A program made the position numbers and the translations under genes. This document shows positions 8,511 through 19,850 of a DNA stretch of 64,000 nt, piece by piece; the first letter of the stretch is position 1; each line of letters opens with the position of its first letter. The notes beneath the pieces are model-generated. The model saw nothing but the letters and a program-made list of their open reading frames with translations. It was not told where the DNA came from and searched no databases. This stretch comes from Prorocentrum cordatum (lineage: Eukaryota > Sar > Dinophyceae > Prorocentrales > Prorocentraceae), in assembly GCA_963575745.1 (NCBI GenBank), contig CAUYUJ010019090.1, positions 123,751-187,750 on the forward strand, in the 5' to 3' direction.

Positions 8511-8544
8511 CCGGCGGTAACCAAGGTTGACGGTTTACCGCCGG
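8511..8544 (+). repeat. Junction hairpin, perfect stem
   Basis: CCGGCGGTAA 8511-8520 against TTACCGCCGG 8535-8544; loop CCAAGGTTGACGGT. Confidence 0.85.
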
Positions 8545-8582
8545 CGTCCAGTGTTTGTCCGTCGGGACCGGGTCGGCCATTT

Positions 8583-8717
8583 AGCTGCGCCCCGCGCCGG
8601 AATTCCTCTAGCTCATCGATGCCGAAGAGCTACGGCCCGAATTCCTCTTAGCTCATTTACCTTGTAGAGCTCTTCGGCATCGATGAGCTAGAGGAATTCT
8701 GGCGCGGGGTGGAGCTA
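8583..8717. repeat. Inverted repeat with 49-bp arms
   Basis: Left arm 8583-8631 and right arm about 8669-8717 are reverse complements with about two mismatches (core CTCTAGCTCATCGATGCCGA against TCGGCATCGATGAGCTAGAG), around a 37-nt spacer. It is a head-to-head junction of two module D starts. Confidence 0.75.
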
Positions 8718-8985
8718 GTAACTCGGAGAGCTTCCCTCAGCAAGTTATTGCTGGAAGCTAAAGAGTAATTCCGGGGCGCTGGAGAGCTAGCTGGCAAGAA
8801 AAATTTCGACTGACCTTTTGATAACTTTTGGTCGGTTGAAAATTTTGTTCTCGAAATTCAACCATTCGTTAGAGCTCTAGTATGTTTTCCCGTGATATTC
8901 GATCTTATTCCCGCTTGCCATCTTGATCTCAGATCGATCGGGTAGCTTTTACTGCCAAAAAGCGTCCAGGCGGGATCGGCCGTTT
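8718..8985 (+). repeat. Module C, + orientation
   Basis: Near-complete copy, from AACTCGGAGAGCTTCCC to GGGATCGGCCGTTTCGAG. Confidence 0.7.
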
Positions 8986-9886
8986 CGAGTCATCTTGCTA
9001 CGCGCTGTCGGTATATACTTTTCTCGAGATACAGGACAGCTACAGAGCTGGCAAGCACACCTTATCGATTCAGAATGATCAGGCGCGTTCGTCAGTTGCA
9101 TCCAGAGGTCTGAACTCGGTCTACTAGCCGAGCTAGGTCCGCAAAGCTATTCGTATTATTCGAGTGATCTTGACAGGCGCTGTCGGTTTTCTGCACTTAA
9201 CTCGAGCTATATAACAGCTACAGAACTGATACTTACAGAAACCGATTCAGAGTCATCAGTCGCGTTTGTCTGTTGAATCCAGAGCTCTGAACTCGATCTG
9301 CTGCCCGCTCTAGAATCGCGAAACGATCTGTATTGTTCGAGTCATCTTGAGAGGTGCTGTCGGCTTTCTGTACTTAACTCGGGTTGTGGAGCGGCTACAG
9401 TGCTAGTCACAGTAATCGATTTGAAGACATGAGGCGCGTCGGCCTGTCGAATCCATAAGTCGGAATTCGGTCTGCTGCCCGAACTCGGTCCGTGAAACTG
9501 TTCGTATTGTTCGAGTATCCTGAGATGCTGTCGGTTTTCTGCACTTAACTCGGGCTGCAGGTGGGCTGCAGGGCTGGTAATCAGAAGAATCGATTCGGAG
9601 ACATCAGACGCGTCTGCCTGTCGCATTCAGAGGCATGAACTTGGTCTGATACTCGAGCTAGGTTTGCCAAACTATTCGTATTATTCGAGTCATCTTCAGG
9701 GTTGCTGTCGATTTACGCACGTAGCTCGGGCTGTAGGAGAGCTGCAGAGCTCGTGCAGAAGACAATCCAGAAGCATCGGGGGCGTTCGGCTGTTGCATCG
9801 AGATCTGAAATCGCTTGGGCTGAAAAACTATTCGTTATCTGCATTTTTTTCGACATTATATATTGTCAGGAAGCTCTACGAGTCCC
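8986..9886 (+). repeat. Module A array, + orientation
   Basis: About five monomers, closed by the terminal form at about 9800-9886. The last two resemble 1-240 closely, suggesting that this composite block and the one at the window start share a recent ancestor. Confidence 0.7.
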
Positions 9887-9920
9887 CCGGCGGTAAGAAA
9901 GGTTGACGGTTTACCGCCGG
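9887..9920 (+). repeat. Junction hairpin, perfect stem
   Basis: CCGGCGGTAA 9887-9896 against TTACCGCCGG 9911-9920, loop GAAAGGTTGACGGT. Confidence 0.85.
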
Positions 9921-10138
9921 CGCCCAGTTGGACCACCCGGCCCGGGCGGAGAAAGTGTTAACTTTTGGTCGGTTTTGCAAGATTTGAAAGATATTTGACC
10001 ATTCATTTTGAGAAACCTGGTTTTTCGCACCTGTGGTGGGTTATGCCGCGTCTGCCAGTCAAATTCTTAGGTCTGTAGGTGCAGTATTATTATCAAAACA
10101 CTTGGACGAACCGACGTTGGATAAAAAAACAGAAAAAC

Positions 10139-10209
<71 letters not shown>

Positions 10210-10335
10210 CCTCGATTTTTTCGTTTCTCGCCTCAGAAGTTTTCTTCATGTGTTCCGAGAAGCGCGGTGTGAGAAAAGAGCTCTACGAGGGTCCCGGCGG
10301 GAACCTGGTTGACGATTTACCGCCGGTTCCCAGTT
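9921..10335 (+). repeat. Module D, + orientation, interrupted by poly(T)
   Basis: Standard module D text (CACCCGGCCCGGGCGG, TTGAAAGATATTTGACCATT, GTGGTGGGTTATGCCGCGTC, TATTATTATCAAAACACTTGG), then 70 T, then the normal D end and a hairpin at 10294-10326. Confidence 0.7.
10140..10209 (+). repeat. Homopolymer of 70 T
   Basis: Uninterrupted. It lies where other D copies have only a short T-rich patch (ACGTATTTTTCGAG), so it looks like local expansion. Confidence 0.95.
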
Positions 10336-12440
10336 GCCAAAGAGCCCCACGAGGCATGGCGAAAAGCTCCAAGAGCCATCGAAAAATTTTCTCAGAGGGC
10401 TCCCCGGGAAACACCAGGAGAGCAAAGAGGCACTCACATCTGCAGCTCGAGTACCTCGTAGAGCTCTTCGTAACCGATGAGCTCGATGAAGCCCGGCGCG
10501 GGGTGGAGCTAGCACCTCGTAGAGCTTTTCGTTATCGATGAGCTAGAGGAATTCCGGCGCGTTGGCCGACCAGGCCCCGAATGTGAACTTTGGGCCGGTT
10601 GGGCAAACATTGTGCCTCGTAGAGCCCTGATGGAATCCGGCGACAGGATGGTTGGCGGAATTTCGAAAAGGAACGCGATCATACCTTCTGCGGCCTGGCT
10701 CAGCCGATTTTGCAGCTCTAACTATTTGTTTGGGCTGAGCAGGCGCCAGCGGTGAACCGTCCACGCGTAAGAGTGCTCAGAATCAACAGAGAGCGCTTCT
10801 GGAATCATTTCGCGCAAAAGGCAACATTGATTTTTTTTCATGTCGATGTGAAGTTGGTTCCGCCAAGTGTTTTGATAGTAAATGTGCGCCTAGAGAGCTC
10901 ATATTGAGACGCAGAGGCCCTCATAAACTGTTCACAGGTGCGAAAATCTGCTTCATCAGAATAAATGGTCAAATATGTCTCAAATCTTAGCAAAACCGAC
11001 CAACAGTTGCCACATTGTCCTTTCTGCTCGGGTCGACCAACTAGCTCCACCCTTGCCGGAATTCCTCTAGCTCATCGATGCCGAAGAGCTCTACGAGGTA
11101 TAATTGTGCAGAGCGAAGCTCTGCAAAGTTACCTCTGGAATTCTTAGCTCACTCCGTCGACAAATTCTCCCGAGCGAAGCCAGAGAGCTGACCTCAGATT
11201 GACATGACAAATACCTCGTGGAGCTCTTCTGCATCGATGAACTAGAGGAATTTGGCGCGGGGTGGAGCTAGTTGGCCGACCAGCCTTAAAAGACAATGTG
11301 ATGACCTGGGGTCGGTTTTGCGAATATTTGAAAGATATTTAACAATTCATTTTAAGAACCCGTATTTTTCTGACGTGTGGTGGGTTATGCCGCGTCTGCC
11401 AGTTAATTCTTGGGCCAGTAGGTGCAATATTATTATGAAAAGACTTGCAGGAACTGACGTTCGAAAAAAAAACAGAAAAACGTGATTTTTCGATTTTTTT
11501 TCCCGCTCCAGAAGCTTTCTTCATGTGTTCAGACGATTGCCGGGCAAGAAAAGATCCACGAGGTTCCCGGCGGTAAGCAGGTTAACGGTTTACCGCGGGT
11601 TCCCAGTTGAGAATAGGGATTTTAAGAACTCTACTGCGAAGTTCTCTGGGCACTCTTACGCGTGCAAGGAGTCCCGGCGGTGACCAGGTTGACACCGCCG
11701 GCGCCTGTTCGTATATGACCGATTTTGTAAGAACTGATGGTGACATTTTTCACTTAAGTCGAGCTGCAGATGAGCTTGACGCAGAAATCAGAAGAAAACA
11801 TACCTTTCTCACGTATGTCTGCCAGTCCAATTCATGGAATCTTACTATCAAGGGAACCGACGCATGAAAACGGAAAAAACGTATTTTTCGAGCTTTTTCC
11901 TTCACGCTTCAGAAAGCTTTTTCCGTCTGTTGCGAGCAGCGCCCCGCGAGAAAAGAGCTCTACGAGGCTCCCGGCGGTTACCTGGTTGACGGTTTACCGC
12001 CGGATCCCAGTGAGATATTTGAACATTCGTTTCAAGAAACGATATTTTTCGAGTTTCAAGCTAACTCTTGACGAAGCTCATTCTATGTGTTCTGAGCAGC
12101 GCCGCGCAAGAAAAGAGCTCTACGACGCTCCCAGCGGAAACCTGGTTGACTGTTTACGGCCAGCTCCCAGTTGGTCGATCCGGCCAGAAAGGACCATGTG
12201 TTAACTTTGGGTCGGTTTTGCTAAGATTTGAAAGATATTCAACCGTTCATTTTGAGAAACCAGATTTTCACTCCGAGCGTTTTGCTATTTGGGACGTTGA
12301 CACCGAAAAATGAAAATTCGACGTTTTGCTAGCAATGCTCCGAGAAGCTCTCTGCTTTGAATCTGAGCACTCTTACGCGCAGGGAGCTCTACGAGGTTCC
12401 CGGCGTCGATCAGGTTGACCGTTTACCGCCGGTGCCAGTT
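10336..12440. repeat. Fragmented module D cluster
   Basis: Partial D copies in both orientations. Plus-strand hairpins are at 11567-11599, 11674-11701 (shortened), 11971-12003 (perfect) and 12131-12162 (degenerate), with one more degenerate hairpin near 12,404-12,434. I see no gene. Confidence 0.65.
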
Positions 12441-13010
12441 AAGAGAAAAGAATCACCATCATTTCGAAAAATATCGGTCGAATACGAATAGTTTTGCCTA
12501 GCTCAAGTAGCAGACTGAGTTCAGGCTCTAGATGCTTGAGACGCACGGACCTGATGATTACGTGGGCGTAGCAGCTTTGTAGCCCCTCTAGCTCGAGTTA
12601 AGTGCAGAAACCCAACAGCACCGTGAAGATGACTCGAAGAAGAACTGTTTTGTGGACCTAGCTCGAGACGCAGACCGAGTTCAGACCTCCAGATGCAACA
12701 GATGGGCGCCCCTGATGATTTCGAATGGGTCTCTGTAAGTATCAGCTCTGTAGCTGTTTTACAGTTCGAGTTAAGTACGGAAAGCCGAAAGCACCTGTCA
12801 AGATGACTCGAATAATACGAATAGGTTCGCGGACCTAGCTCGAGTAGCAGACCGAGTTCAGACCTCTCGATGCAACAGACGAACGCGCCTGATGATGCTG
12901 AGAGGGATTCGCAAGTATCAGCTCTGTATCTGTCCTACAGCTCGAGTTAAGTACAAAAACCGACAACGCCTGTCAAGATGACTCGGAATCGGTTGCTGCA
13001 AGTCTTTTGA
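12441..13010 (-). repeat. Module A array, inverted
   Basis: Three to four monomers on the minus strand: the words appear as CCTAGCTCGAGTAGCAGACCGAGTTCAG and CTCGAGTTAAGTAC reading left to right. Confidence 0.7.
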
Positions 13011-14337
13011 TAGTAATATTGCAGCTACGGACCTGAGAATTTCACTGGCAGACGCGGCATAACCCACTACACGTGAGAAAAATATCAGTTCTCAAAACGA
13101 AATTTCAAATTTTGCAGAAAGACTCGGAGCCGGCGGTAAACAGTCAACCAGGTTACCGCCGGAAGCCTCGTAGAGCTCTTTTCCTTGCGCGGCGCTGCTC
13201 GGAACACATGGAAAGAGCTTCATCAAGCGTTAGCTGAAAACACGAACAATACATCTTTTGGTGTTCATCGAAAGTCGCTCCGCCAAGTGTTTTGATAGTA
13301 ATACTGCAGCTGCGGACCTCAGAATTTCACTGGCAGACGCGGCACAACATGCGAAAACATACCGTTCCTCGAAACGAATGTTCAAATATCTCACAATGTT
13401 TGCCCAACTGGCGCAAAGCTCACACATTGTCCGTCGGGGCCGGGTCGGCCAACTAGCTGCACCCCGCGCCTGAATTCCTCTAGCTCATCGATGCCGAAGA
13501 GCTCTACGAGGTATAGAAAAACCGACCCGAAGTTACCACATTGTCTCTTAAGGTCCGGTCTGCCAACTAGCTCCACCCTGCGCCCGAATTCCTCTTAGCT
13601 CATCTTGCCGAAGAGCTCTACGAGGTACTCGCGCTGCAGATGAGCTACAGAGCTGTTCAGCACAGTTATCGGAAGGGAATGATCAGAGAGGCTAGTTGAA
13701 TGTATCTAGACTGCTGCAATTAGTCTGCTATTAGCGCTCGGGCTGAACAACTATTTGCACTCTGCTAATTCTGTGGAGATGGTATATGGCAGGGAAGCTC
13801 CACGAGTCCCCCGGCGGTAACCAAGGTTGACGGTTTACGCCAAACAACAAGTCATACTCTGCTATTTTTGAGGTGATGGAATTCGTTTTCTGGACTGAAC
13901 TCGACCGATCAGCGCCTCGCGAGAACGGAGCTCTACGAGGCTTCCGGCGGTTACCTGGTTGACGGTTTACCGCCTGATCCCAGTTTTACCGAGAACTCCA
14001 GGAAATTAGCAGGGTACGAATAGTTGTTCAGCCCGAGCGCTCATAGAAGACTGCTTTCAAATGTACCTCGTAGAGCTCCTCGGCAAGATGAGCTAAGAGA
14101 ATTCGGGCGCAGGGTGGAGCTAGTTGGCGGACCCGACCTTAAGAGACAATGTGATAACTTGGGGTCGGTTTTTCTATCTTTGCGCAAAATCTGAAAATTC
14201 GTTTTAAGAAGCGGTATTTTTCGCACGTGTAGTGGGTTATGTCGGTTGTGCCAGTTCAATTCTCAGGTCCGTAGCTGCAGTATTATTTTCAAAACACTTG
14301 AGGGAACCGATTTTGGAAAACACACTAAAAATGCTAA
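13011..14337. repeat. Module D fragments, mostly inverted, with one module A terminal unit
   Basis: Inverted D copies with a hairpin at 13130-13162 (perfect). A terminal A unit and hairpin in + orientation lie at 13,620-13,850 (right arm cut short), and another hairpin at 13944-13976. A + D copy without its terminal hairpin ends near 14,330. Confidence 0.6.
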
Positions 14338-14391
14338 TTGTTCCCCACATCCAAAGTGGGGTTCTTGTTCCCCACATCCAAAGTGGGGTTC
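14338..14391 (+). repeat. Two 27-bp hairpin repeats
   Basis: TTGTTCCCCACATCCAAAG... occurs twice in direct tandem. Each unit holds the inverted pair CCCCAC / GTGGGG around a 7-nt loop. Confidence 0.85.
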
Positions 14392-14424
14392 TTGTTTTCT
14401 CTGGACACCCCGCGCAGGAACAGG

Positions 14425-14700
14425 AACACACACACCCACTCACACTCACTCACACTCTCTCATCATCAACCTCATCAGCATCATCGATGATGCTCTCTCA
14501 CATGCTTAGTCACTCACATACTCATCATCATCATCACTCGCACTCTCTCACACGCTCACGAACATCATCATCATCATCATCGGCATCGGCATCATCCTCA
14601 TTCAAACATCATCATCGCCACCACCACTCACAATCAATCATCATCCTCTTCACCACTCATCTTCACCACCACTCATCATCCTCATCCTCATCATCGTTGA
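14425..14700 (+). repeat. CA / CAT / TCA microsatellite
   Basis: Irregular mix of CACTCACA, CATCATCAT and TCCTCATCA on the plus strand. The His/Ser-rich frames here are microsatellite by-products. Confidence 0.85.
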
Positions 14701-14709
14701 GTAAATTGT

Positions 14710-15480
14710 GAGGAAGTCTCAGGCGGGAGCCCCCTCCCTATGGGGCCCGCAGATCATGTTGGTAATCCGAGCGGGTCATCGGAAACCTGTAACTGTCGTC
14801 ACTTTTGGGCTCGTCAAGCTGAAAATGGAGGAAGTCTCAGGCGGGAGCCTCGTCTGTGAGTGAATTGGGAGGAAGTCTCAGGCGGGAGCTCCCTCCCTAT
14901 GGGGCCCGCAGATCATGTTGGTAATCCGAGCGGGTCATCGGAAACCTGTAACTGTCGTCACTTTTGGGCTCCTCAAGCTTGAATTTGGAGGAAGTCTCAG
15001 GCGGGAGCCTCGTCTGTGAGTGAATTCTGAGGAAGGCTCAGGCGGGAGCCCCCTCCCTATGGGGCCCGCAGATCATGTTGGTAATCCGAGCGGGTCATCG
15101 GAAACCTGTAACTGTCGTCACTTTTGGGCTCGTCAAGCCTGAATTTGGAGGAAGTCTCAGGCGGGAGCCTCGTCTCTGAGTGAATTGTGAGGAAGTCTCA
15201 GGCGGGAGCCCCCTCCTTATGGGGCCCGCAGATCATGTTGGTAATCCGAGCGGGTCATCGGAATCCTGTAACTGTCGTCAATTTTGGGCTCCTCAAGCCT
15301 GAATATGGAGGAAGTCTCAGGCGGGAGCCTCGTCTGTGAGTGAACTGCGAGGAAGTCTCAGGCGGGGGCCCCCTCCCTATGGGGCCCGCAGAGCATGTTG
15401 GTAATCCGAGCGGGTCATCCAAAACCTGTAGCTGTCGTCAATTTTGGGTTCTCGCGCTGCCAGAACGCAGCTCCCAGGCC
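14710..15480 (+). repeat. Five 160-bp tandem repeats
   Basis: Units start at 14710, 14869, 15029, 15189 and 15349 with GAGGAAGTCTCAGGCGGG. Each has the same word a second time about 120 bp later (as GGAGGAAGTCTCAGGCGGGA), plus CTATGGGGCCCGCAGA and TAATCCGAGCGGGTCATC. The fifth unit runs into the helicase fragment after about 15,465. High identity suggests recent expansion. Confidence 0.9.
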
Positions 15481-15498
15481 ACATTTTGGACGCAACAA

Positions 15499-16002
15499 GG
15501 AAGTTTTTGGGCTCCTCAGGTCGCCGAGGTGCTGCGACAGGGCGCCGAAGGCGCCGACGACGACGGCCAGGCCGAGGCGCGGGCGCGGAGCTTGCTGATG
15601 TTCAGGCCCAGCGAAAGGGAGTTCACATGGCAGAGCTCGGGGGCGCACAGCGTGCGCCGCTCGGGGTTCACCCTGACGCACGCGTCCTACCTGACCTCCA
15701 CGCTGTCGCAGGGCCAGACGCTGCGCAAGGGCGTCACCATCGACTGCGCGAGAGACGAGGACGCTGGCCGCACGGGCATGTCGGACGAGCAGTGGTGGCT
15801 GCACCTCTACGTCATGTTCTCCCGCGCCACGTGCATGCGGAACATGCTGATCCTGCGGCCGCCGCCGCGAGAGTTCCTGGAGTGCGGGCCGCCGGCGTCC
15901 CTGCGGAAGGCGCTCCTGGAGTTCGACAAGAGAGCGGTTTTGTCCAGGGCGGAGGCGAAGCAGCTCGCGGCAGAGCTGGGCTTCGTGCTGCCTTCCGCCT
16001 GA
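15499..16002 (+). CDS. C-terminal fragment of a PIF1/RecD-type SF1 helicase
   Basis: GC-rich frame (about 65% GC, unlike the satellites around it) ending at TGA 16000-16002. It has helicase motif V (THASYLTSTLSQGQTLRKG, about 15,670-15,735) and motif VI (YVMFSRATCMRNMLIL, about 15,810-15,860), followed by an all-helical tail (LRKALLEFDKRAVLSRAEAKQL). These match the C-terminal half of PIF1-like helicases, in which motif VI Arg contacts ATP. Walker A and B are absent: upstream the frame enters the fifth 160-bp repeat, so the start at 15499 is nominal. It may be the last exon of a host gene, a Helitron remnant or a captured fragment. Whether it is expressed cannot be seen. Confidence 0.6.
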   Translation, partial: GSFWAPQVAEVLRQGAEGADDDGQAEARARSLLMFRPSEREFTWQSSGAHSVRRSGFTLTHASYLTSTLSQGQTLRKGVTIDCARDEDAGRTGMSDEQWWLHLYVMFSRATCMRNMLILRPPPREFLECGPPASLRKALLEFDKRAVLSRAEAKQLAAELGFVLPSA

Positions 16003-16027
16003 GCGCGGCTGCGCCTCGCTCGAAGCC

Positions 16028-16120
16028 CGCGGGGTTGTCCCAACGGCTTGGTCTTGCGCGCCAGCGGCTCGCGGGGTTGTCCCGACAGCCTGGCCCGCGG
16101 GGTTGTCCCAACGGCTGCGC
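16028..16120 (+). repeat. Three copies of GCGGGGTTGTCCCAACGGC
   Basis: Copies start near 16028, 16070 and 16097, directly after the helicase stop. The middle copy reads GACAG in place of AACGG. Confidence 0.75.
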
Positions 16121-16539
16121 GACGTGACCAGTAGAGAACGCGCCTGTGCTGGCCGTGGCGGCGACGGCGCCGAGGAACATCGACATGCGCGCTCATGCAA
16201 CAGGAAGGGGAGGAGGTGGCGGGGCGCGGAACAAACAGGGGGGCGAGGATGGGGACAACGTAAGGAGTGGAAGGGGGGCCCGCGCCAAGGCGAGAGGAAA
16301 TATACGCCGAAGAGACAGCCAGGACGCCTCACCAACCACGAGGACGACGGTGATGTTTTTTTTCCAGATTCGCCCAGAGGATTCTTACGTGGGGTTCTTC
16401 CGTCGGAGTAATGGAGTTTCTCAGATCACCTTGAGAAAGCTTCTCTTATTTGTTTCAAGCAGCGACGCTCCAGACAAGAGCTCAACGAGGCTCCTGGCGG
16501 TTATCTGGTTGACGGTTTACCGCCGGATCCCAGTCTAGA
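16121..16539 (+). repeat. Unassigned GC-rich stretch ending in a module D tail
   Basis: 16,121-16,340 is purine-rich with no recognisable gene. From about 16,350 it is the end of a D module with a hairpin at 16494-16526 (left arm CTGGCGGTTA, one mismatch). Confidence 0.45.
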
Positions 16540-17540
16540 TATCAAATAGCGCGCCTGATAATGGTCTTCCAATTTCTGTGCCTAGAGCTCTGGAGCTCAT
16601 CTGCAGCTCGAATCAAGTCAGAAAAATCAGTTCTATCACCAGAAAAATAGCAGAGTATGAATAGTTATTCGGCATCTTTGCTGACGACAGACCGAGTCCA
16701 AGCGTCTAGATACTTCAGACTAGCGCGTCTGATGAGTCCCTCCCGCTTTCTGTGCCAGAGAGCTCTGAAGTTCAGACGCAGCTCGAGTTCGGTCAAGGAA
16801 CTCATTATCATCTTTAAAACATCGGTAGAATAGAAATAGTTTCGCGGATCTAGCTCCAGTAGCAGACTGCGTTCAGACCTCTAGATACTTCAGACGAACG
16901 CGCCTGATGGTTCTGAATCGAGTACGTGTGCGTTTCAGCTCTGTAGATCTCCTACAGCTCGAGTTAAGTAGGGACAACCGAGAACAGCTGTCAAACAAAT
17001 TCGTACAATACGAATATTTTTGCGGACCTAGCTCGAGTAGTGGACCGAGTTCAGACCTAGATGCTTCCGACGACCGCGTCTGGTGATTCTGAATCAGCTA
17101 CTGTGCGTACCAGCTCTGTAGCTCTGCTGCAGCCCGAGTTAAGTACAGAGAACCGACAGCACCTGTCAAGATGACTCGAAGAATACGAATAGTTTCGCGG
17201 ACCTAGCTCGAGTAGTAGACCGAGTTCAGACCTCTCGATGCAACAGACGAACGCGCATGATCATTTTGGATCAGTTTCTGTGCGTGAAAGCTCTCTAGCT
17301 CTCCTACAGCACGAGTTAAATGCAGAAAACCGACAGCACCTGTCAAGATGACTCGAATTATACGAATAGTTTCGCGGACCTAGCTCGAGTAGCAGACCGA
17401 GTTCAGACCTCTGGATGCAACAGACGAACGCGCCTGCTGATTCTGAATCGTTTTCTGTGAGCACCATCTCTGTAGCTGTGCTGAATCTCGAGTTAAGTAC
17501 AGAAAGCCGTCAACGCGTGTCAAGATTACTCGAAGCGGCC
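16540..17540 (-). repeat. Module A array, inverted
   Basis: Six or so minus-strand monomers with a spacing near 175 bp, measured between successive CTCGAGTTAAGTAC-type words. Confidence 0.7.
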
Positions 17541-17790
17541 CATCCCGCCTGGATGCTGTTTGGCAGTAATAGACACCCGATCGAGCTGATATTGAGACGG
17601 CGAGCGGGAATAAGTTCGAACATCACGGGAAAAAATATAGAGCTCTAACGAATCATAGATTTTCGAGAGCAAAATTTTCAAACGAGCAAAAGTCACCAAA
17701 AGGTCCGTCGAGCTTTTTCTTGCCAACTAGCTCTCCAGCGCGCCGGAATTACTCTTGAGCTCCCAGCAACTAGCTGCTGAGGGAGGCTCT
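17541..17790 (-). repeat. Module C, inverted
   Basis: Reads GCCCATCCCGCCTGGATGC ... CCCGATCGAGCTGAT ... CCAACTAGCTCTCCAGCGC ... TCCCAGCAACTAGCTGCTGA, the reverse of the + copies. Confidence 0.65.
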
Positions 17791-19370
17791 ACGATGGAAG
17801 TTGCTGCGACGATTCTGGACTAACGAAACTGGCCTGCTGGCGGAAACCGCCACCGTCCAGCTTCGATTCTAAAACCCTATAGCTCTGAGACAGCTCTCCG
17901 GCAACTTGGCGTGGAAAAACCGGGGAGTAACTGGATCCGGCGGTAAAGCGTCAACCAGGAAACCCGGGGGAGCCTCGTAGAGCTCTTTTCTCGCGTCGCG
18001 CTGCTCTAAGCACACGGAAAAAGCTTTCTCAAGCGTGAAGAACAAGCTCGAACAATTTCCGGCGAGTCTTTGGATAGTAATATTGCAGCTGCAGACCTGA
18101 GAATTGGACTGGCAGACGCGGCGTAACCCACTACACGTGAGGAAAATGCTGCTTCTCAAAACGAATTTGAAAATTTTCAAAATCTTCGAAACTAGAATCC
18201 GGCAGTAAACAGTCAACCAGGTAACCGCCGGGAGCCTCGTAGAGCCCTCTTATCCTCCGGCGCTGATCGGAACACGAATAAAAGAAACTCGATAAATTCC
18301 GTGTTTCAGTTATTTCCCGAAGTCGGTTCCTGCAAGTGTTCTGATAGTAATATGGCAGCTACAGACCTCAGAATTCTGCCAACTAGCTCCACCCTCCGCC
18401 CGAATTCCTCTTAGCTTGTCTTGCCGAAGAGCGCTACGAGGTAAACCACCCTCAAGTTGACACATTGTTTCTTTTGATCGGGTCTGCAAGCTGGCGCCGG
18501 CGGTGAACCGTCAACCTGGTCACTGCCGGGAACCTCGTAGAGCTTCTTGCAGGCACTAGAGTGCTCAGAATCGAAGCAGATAACTTCGCAGCAGATTTTC
18601 TTCATTTTTTCTCGTTTTTCGATGTCAATGCGAGGTCGGATCCCGGAAGTGAGCCCATAGTAAAACTCCTCCGGAAAGCTGAGCTGCTCTCAGAAGAAAG
18701 CTTATATGCGTATGCTTGGCGCAAAAATCTGCTTTCTCAAAACTGGGAGCCGGCGGTGAACCGTCAACCAGGTTACCGCGGGGGGCCTCGTAGAGCTTTT
18801 TTCTCGCGCGGAGGTGTTCAGAACACATGGAGGAAGTTTTCTCGGGCGTGAGCTGAGAAACTCGAAAGAACACGTTTCTCGGTTTCCATGAAGAGTCGGT
18901 TCCTTCAAGTGTTTTGATAGTAATACTGCGGCTACGGACCTGAGAATTGTACTGGCGGACGCGGCATAACCCGCTACAGGTGCGAAAAATACCAGTTCCA
19001 AAAACGAATTTTCAAATCTCTCACAATCTTGAAAAAACCGATGCCAGGTCATCGCATTGTCCGCCCGGGCCGGGTGGGCCAACTAGCTGCAGCCCGCGCC
19101 GGAATTCCTTTGGCTCATGGATGCCGAAGAGCTCTACGAGGTATGAATAGTCAAATATCTTTCAAATTTTAGCAAAACCGAGCAAAAGTTACGACTTTGC
19201 CCGCCCGGGCCGGGTGGGCCAACTAGCTCCATCCCGCGCCAGAATTCCTCTAGCTCATCGATGCCGAAGAGCCCTACAAGGTAAGAGGCACTCATACCAG
19301 AAAGCTTTCCTGATGACTGGAATCCGGCGGTAAACGCCGGGAGACTCGTAGAGCTTCCTTGCCATATATT
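17791..19370 (-). repeat. Module D cluster, inverted
   Basis: At least four minus-strand D copies. Hairpins in inverted sense are near 17,938-17,968, 18,190-18,230, 18,498-18,532 and 18,749-18,781, with varying arm loss. The recurring CACTGGCAGACGCGGCATAACCC box marks each copy. Confidence 0.6.
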
Positions 19371-19850
19371 TTGTCCAAAGACTTAGCAGAGAACGAATAG
19401 TTTTTCAGCCCGAGCGCTGATGGCAGACGGATCTCAGGCGTCTAGATACATTTCACTATCGCATCTGATGCTTCCCTTGTAGCTCATCTGCAGCACGAGT
19501 AGAACCAACAAAAACAATAGCATTTCCAAGAAAGTAGCAGAGTACGAATCGGTGTTGAGCCCTAGCGCTAATACCAAACTGAGCGCGGGTGTCTAGATAC
19601 TCTTAAGCGCGCATGATGTTTCTCGTCCCATTGCAATGCCTGGGAGCTCTCATGCTCATCTGCACCTCGAGTACAGTCCAGAAAACGAATTCCACCACCA
19701 GAAAAAATGGCAGATTATGACTAGTTGTTTCGCGTTCGCGCTCATAACAGACCCAAGCGAAGCGTCTGCATGCTTCAGACTAGCGCCCCATGCTTATCTT
19801 CTGATTGTTGTGCCAAAGAGCTCTCAAGCTCATCTACAGCTCGAGTTAAG
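19371..19850 (-). repeat. Diverged module A terminal units, inverted
   Basis: Contains AGCCCGAGCGCTGATGGCAGAC and CGTCTAGATACATTTCA, the minus-strand form of the block-terminal monomers, with more divergence than the neighbouring arrays. Confidence 0.5.

Noticed and set aside
14232-14711. His/Ser-rich frame of 159 codons
   Set aside because: Translation of the CAT/TCA microsatellite.
15415-16335. 306-codon minus-strand frame opposite the helicase fragment
   Set aside because: Helicase motifs V and VI are on the plus strand; the minus frame is a GC-rich shadow.
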